From the NCBI GenBank assembly GCA_003573635.1, contig QUTJ01031236.1, forward strand, positions 1 to 10,486: a stretch of DNA of 10,486 nt, read 5' to 3'. Within the stretch, counting starts at the first letter, position 1. Every line of letters starts with the position of its first letter. Below the pieces are notes generated by a model. It was not told the DNA's origin and did no database searches. It saw only the letters and a list, made by a program, of their open reading frames with translations. Below are positions 6,867 to 10,486 of this stretch, piece after piece. The DNA comes from Goniomonas avonlea (Eukaryota; Cryptophyceae; Goniomonadida; Goniomonadaceae). A program made the position numbers and the translations under genes.

Positions 6867-8543
6867 TTAGAGCATCATACTGGGCAGAAGGTCCGCGGAG
6901 CCTCCGACAGGGGTTGGGGTGGGGGGCGCAATGACATTGCCAGCGAGAGGGATCTGTGTGGGGGGCAGGGCGTGTTGCGCAGCGCTCTGCGACTGGCGGC
7001 TGCGCAGCATGTCGAGCCAGCGACGGTTGTCCTCCACTGTGCGAGTGTTAGCCGACTTACGTGGGTGAAGAAGGTGAAATCGGGTGAGTGCATTGCTAAA
7101 ATCAGGTAAATATTAGGCATGCGGGTTGCAGTGTGTGTGGCAAAGAGACAGTGGTGTCCGTCCTCGAGACACCTGCTTTTAGAACGCATTCTAAATGGTG
7201 TATCATCTCCTAGAGATCGCAGAGCGTTCAGCCGAACGCCATAATCGAAGTTCTGCGGAGACACTTAGATCTTTCTAAGTGTCTCCTCTGCGGAGACACT
7301 TAGATCTTTCTAAGTGTCTCCGCAGAAAATCAAGTTCCGGATCACTGGTGCCAACTTCATGGAGGGTTTACGCACATTCCGCATCCGTTGATTTGGTGGT
7401 GGCACCGTCTGGAGGTGCGATCGAGCCGTTGGCCAATTCGTGCTCAGCCTTCACTGCTCGTGCCTCCAAGGCTGAAGGCAACGTATAAGGGTGTGCATAC
7501 GGCGCTCAAAAAATCAAAAAGACCCCCGTGTATGAGTGCCAATGCTGGCGAGTTGCAAACAAGCCGCACCTTGAACCTTATTAGTGAGCTCGACAACCTT
7601 CTCTTTTTCGCGCTGTGCCACGTCAGCCAGCCCTGCAAGGTGCACAATGAGGATCGTTCACACAATAGGGGGATCGGAGACATACGGGACATGTCATCCC
7701 CAGCCCCAGACTTTGCAGCCTGCAGCTCTTGCTCCAGAGCTTGAATTCGGGCTTTGTAGCCCTCAGCCTCTTGGCGAGCTTGCTGTGCAGCATTGTTTGC
7801 GTGTGAAACGCGTTCTTCTGCCTCCTTCATGCGATTGTCCGCTTCCGTCCTGAGGGGTTGGTGTGAGCCAAATGCTGCGGCGACCGAGAACGCTACCTTT
7901 GGCGAGCAAGTTGCTCCTGGAGACTCGCCACCTGCTGGGCAAGAGCTGCACTGGCATCTGGGGTAGCAGGGGCAGCATAGGAATCGGAGGCTGCTGAAGA
8001 ATACGCTGGAGGTTGTGGCGGATTGAAGGTAGTCGCCGGAGCGTAAGAGGTCGGTGATGCTGCTCCGCGGGCAAGCATGTACGCAGGGATTGAAGGCTGA
8101 GCAGGAGGATCCTCCGGGGGGACAGCACCAACGGCAATTCTGACCTGCACAATGAACCGTTCATACAGACGCATTCGAATGGTGAAACTCACCTCGCCCT
8201 GATGAGTCTTCTGGAGAGGGAGCCATGAGTCGTTGCCCAGCACCGTGCCGAGAGGCAGAACGAGTTCCCCAATGGACTCAGTGCCAACTGAATCTTTATT
8301 CATGACTTTCACTTCCAGGGTATCACTTCCGGACTCTAGAACCAAGTCAAAGCTCTCGTTCCACACAGGGTCAACGGTGCCCGGAATGACCTGTGTGCTC
8401 TGTGGCTTCCGAGGGGATGTGCCGCTCAAGCTACTGCGCAACGACACTAGACAGAACGCATTCGCGGTGTAGTCTTTTGCTTGCAGATTGCGAGCCTGAA
8501 CGATGTACACCCGAATCCGCGTAGTCGCCGTGGATCGTGCCAT
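6867..8543 (-). CDS. C2-domain protein with coiled coil, six exons, 384 aa
   Basis: Exons: 8543-8193, 8144-7897, 7849-7686, 7632-7570, 7471-7372, 7095-6867. Phase is kept throughout. Residues 1 to about 125 form a C2 domain, a membrane- or protein-binding fold. It shows IRVYIVQARNLQAKD, then DPVWNESFDL (58-67), LEVKVMNKD (76-84) and, after splicing, HQGEVRIAVGAV. A Pro/Ala/Ser-rich linker follows (about 128-185). A heptad-rich coiled coil comes next (about 187-295), including LAQQVASLQEQLARQR and LADVAQREKEKVVELTNKVQ, with a Pro-containing tail to the end. Calcium ligands are partly lost: Asp24 is kept, but the usual DPY is NAF (28-30) and loop 3 has Asn82. Calcium-independent binding is therefore likely. 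The first intron is 48 nt and stop-free. The last intron (7371-7096, 276 nt) opens at GTAA directly after the codon for Cys, so failure to splice would end the protein there. No specific family beyond C2 is recognised. Confidence 0.9.
7037..7060 (-). other. Candidate 24-nt micro-intron inside the last exon of the C2 gene
   Basis: On the minus strand this reads GTAAGT, then a GCTAAC branch-like site, then CACAG, within 24 nt. It is a multiple of three and has no stop, so both the spliced and unspliced frames stay open. It is unusually short next to the 40-nt minimum seen elsewhere here. It may be a chance match inside coding sequence. Confidence 0.3.
7251..7327. repeat. 77-bp nested palindrome made of two 35-bp tandem copies
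   Basis: Copies 7252-7286 and 7287-7321 are identical. Each holds 13-bp arms, ggagacacttaga and tctaagtgtctcc, around a 4-nt spacer. The whole unit is also flanked by 19-bp perfect inverted arms (7251-7269 and 7309-7327). It lies in the last intron of the C2 gene. The transcript could fold as one long hairpin or as two adjacent ones. It resembles a small non-autonomous element or hairpin repeat, but no target-site duplication is obvious. Confidence 0.92.
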
Positions 8544-8799
8544 TTTTCTCTTTGTGAGCCCGGCGAGTCAACCTCAACCAGATTTTGAATGTGTGCCCCT
8601 CCATACAAACGAACGGCGTAACTCGATGATATCAAATCTGTTTTTAATAGATAATAGTAAGATAACGCGGGAGCGCAGATCTTGATGGTGATGGCGATGG
8701 GTGGGGTGGGCGGTTCGTTGCCCCACGCCCACACTCGACGAGGCCAAGAGTGCTGCACACTGGTGACTGCGCCCACAAGGACGCTGTCAACCAATATCC
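8544..8799. promoter_or_regulatory. Divergent promoter region between the C2 gene and the coiled-coil gene
   Basis: 256 bp separate the two predicted starts. An A/T-rich stretch with ataat- and taata-like words lies at about 8625-8662, a plausible core promoter area. A G-rich patch follows at 8695-8720. If the coiled-coil gene has an upstream exon, part of this gap would belong to it. Confidence 0.5.
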
Positions 8800-10486
8800 A
8801 TGAGTCTAACATCCAAAAAAAACAAATACTCAACTTTTGGGGGGCACGGTTATTTCCAGAGATGTCGAGCGGGAGTCCGCACGCTTGAGGCGGTCGATGC
8901 CGGCTCCCCGCAGTCCGCGGATCGAGAAAAGCGTTTCCAAGAATCCCATGGAAATGAGATAAGGCTCCAAACTGGAGCGACTGGCGAACCTCCAAGGTCC
9001 TTGGATCGCAGCCCAGAAAAGGCACAAGCTTGGCCACCGAAAGAACCTGACTACCTGTCCTACTATTCTGAGGACGAGCTGAAAGCCATGCATGCACCAC
9101 CACCAGAGGACCCATTCCAAAAATCTGTGAGGCCCTCCCATTCATCTTGATATGATGCGCGAGGGCACAAACTTTTTTTCACAGATTCGGTTGGCATTAG
9201 ATCAGCTTGGAGACGTCGTGAAAACGTACGAAGTCCAGCTCGGCAAAATGGAACATGACGACCAACAAGAGAAAGCCGATACTGCCGAACAAATGGTGCT
9301 CGATGAATCCAAAGAGAGGGTCATCCGAAATGCAAAGTTTGCCGAATTGTGGCGGCCGTTGGAAGATTCGCGAGCAGAAAATGATGCACAGATCATCAAA
9401 GATATGCTCGACACTGTACAGAGAACCAGCGAAACTGGCTTGCGAACCGCTGACAGCGTCATTCGCTACGGCATTGGGTGGTAGGCCTCTTTCCCTGAGA
9501 GCCACTCGACACTGATCGTGCTGCAGGCTCGCAAACGCTCGGCCGAAACGCAATAAACTGGACCGAATCGAAAAAGAGCTGAAGGTAGCTCTGGATAACA
9601 CAATCGAGGTGAAGTTGAGACTGCTGGGCCGGGTTTGTTTCTGGCTCAGGACGAATCTCAACTCCTCACGCAGGTTAATGCCGCTCTGAAACAAGAGGTG
9701 CAACGAGCTGAGAAAGAAATCGTGAAACTGAAAGAGGAAGGGCAAATTGTGTTCGCCAAATTCGTGGTTAGTTGCATCATCTATTGTACCATCCATTTCG
9801 AGAGTCGCTGACCCAGGATCAGGCAGCGTCACATAAAGCAGCAGTAGGTGAGAAGTTGCTGGCAAGCATGCGTGGTGAAATGGGCGTGGCCCAGCAGACT
9901 TCCGATTCGCAGCGAACTGCGCTTGAAGAAGAAATCAAGTTTCTTAAAATCGTAAGTGTTGGCCGAGCCAATAACGTTCTCATTGTCCTGCGAAATGCAT
10001 TGCAAGCGTCAGGCACGCTGAGCGGCTTCGTCGGAATATTGTCGTCCTCCGCGTTCAATGCGCCCAACTAACGCCGTTACTTGTAGGACAAGATGGCAGC
10101 CTCTGTGACCATCGCAACGCTCAAGAATGACGTCGAAGTGGCCAACGGCAAGGTGATGTCATGCACCTTGGCGTCAGCATTCCTGGCGGCCCGTGGCATG
10201 GTTTGCATCTGCCCCATGATCTGCCCCTGATACCTGCGCACGTTTCCTTCTGCCTCTCAGTTGCGACGGCCTCTCATGCGCATGACGGTTCACTCTTGCA
10301 GTTCAAGTTGATCTGCAAAAACCTGGAGACGCAGCGAACTGAGCTGAAATCAATCAACAAGCTCAAGGATGACCGTGAAAGGTGAGCCTTTTTCCTGGGG
10401 GGAGGGGGGAGCAACACACTTGCATGGTGCATCGACATCAGACAGTCCTTGCCACAAGGCGTGTCCAGTCCAACGTGCCTCCCTCC
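8800..10486 (+). CDS. Long coiled-coil protein, possibly taxilin-like (5' part, seven exons)
   Basis: Exons: 8800-9126, 9185-9477, 9527-9608, 9650-9766, 9817-9951, 10087-10152, 10302-10381. The next donor (GTGAGC at 10382) leads off the window. About 366 residues are visible. Introns are 58, 49, 41, 50, 135 and 149 nt and all junctions keep phase. Residues 1-105 are polar and Pro-rich, ending in PDYLSYYSEDELKAMHAPPP. From about 110 on, the protein is almost entirely charged heptad-like helix, for example LLTQVNAALKQEVQRAEKEI and RTALEEEIKFLKIDKMAAS. The segment LICKNLETQRTEL (343-355) resembles the LCRELQ-type motif of taxilins, coiled-coil syntaxin-binding proteins of membrane traffic. That match is short and from memory. 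The start is uncertain: the ATG at 8800 has a weak context, and an acceptor-like TTTCCAG at 8853-8859 could mark the start of an internal exon. Confidence 0.75.

Noticed and set aside
7368-7370. TAA at 7370-7368 as the natural end of the C2 gene
   Set aside because: It sits inside a GTAAAC donor. Splicing to the TTTTAG acceptor ending at 7096, with a CTAAT branch-like site, keeps phase and opens a further 76 codons. It stays possible as an intron-retention isoform.

Overview
The window reads as nuclear DNA of an intron-dense, probably unicellular eukaryote with a compact genome. The genes are eukaryotic families (VPS13, casein kinase 1, a C2-domain protein, a coiled-coil protein). They are cut by many short GT-AG introns, mostly 40-58 nt, with GTGCGT or GTGAGT donors. 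Genes lie only 197-437 bp apart. The standard genetic code fits every model. I cannot place the lineage from sequence alone.

Layout, left to right. (1) 1-4591, minus strand: the first 15 exons (about 707 codons) of a VPS13-family bridge-like lipid-transfer protein. Its N-terminal methionine is at 4591 and the gene runs off the left edge. (2) 4592-4788: a short shared promoter region. (3) 4789-6429, plus strand: a complete nine-exon casein kinase 1-like kinase of 419 residues. (4) 6430-6866: a gap between convergent gene ends. (5) 6867-8543, minus strand: a six-exon protein of 384 residues with an N-terminal C2 domain, a proline/alanine-rich linker and a coiled coil. (6) 8544-8799: a second divergent promoter region. 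(7) 8800 to the right edge, plus strand: a seven-exon 5' part of a long coiled-coil protein. Its last visible segment weakly resembles taxilin.

The genes form two head-to-head pairs. VPS13 (lipid transfer at membrane contacts), a C2 protein (membrane binding) and a possible taxilin (vesicle traffic) share a loose membrane theme. That link is an inference; nothing in the sequence shows that they act together.

I assembled the exon models by hand, joining reading-frame segments at GT-AG sites so that phase is kept and family motifs continue across junctions. I found no wholly new system. The most unusual content is in gene architecture. Three VPS13 introns have duplicated 3' splice-site segments. 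A 77-bp nested palindrome sits in an intron of the C2 gene. There is a candidate 24-nt intron, a stop-free 48-nt intron, and a sharp change in intron size within the VPS13 gene.
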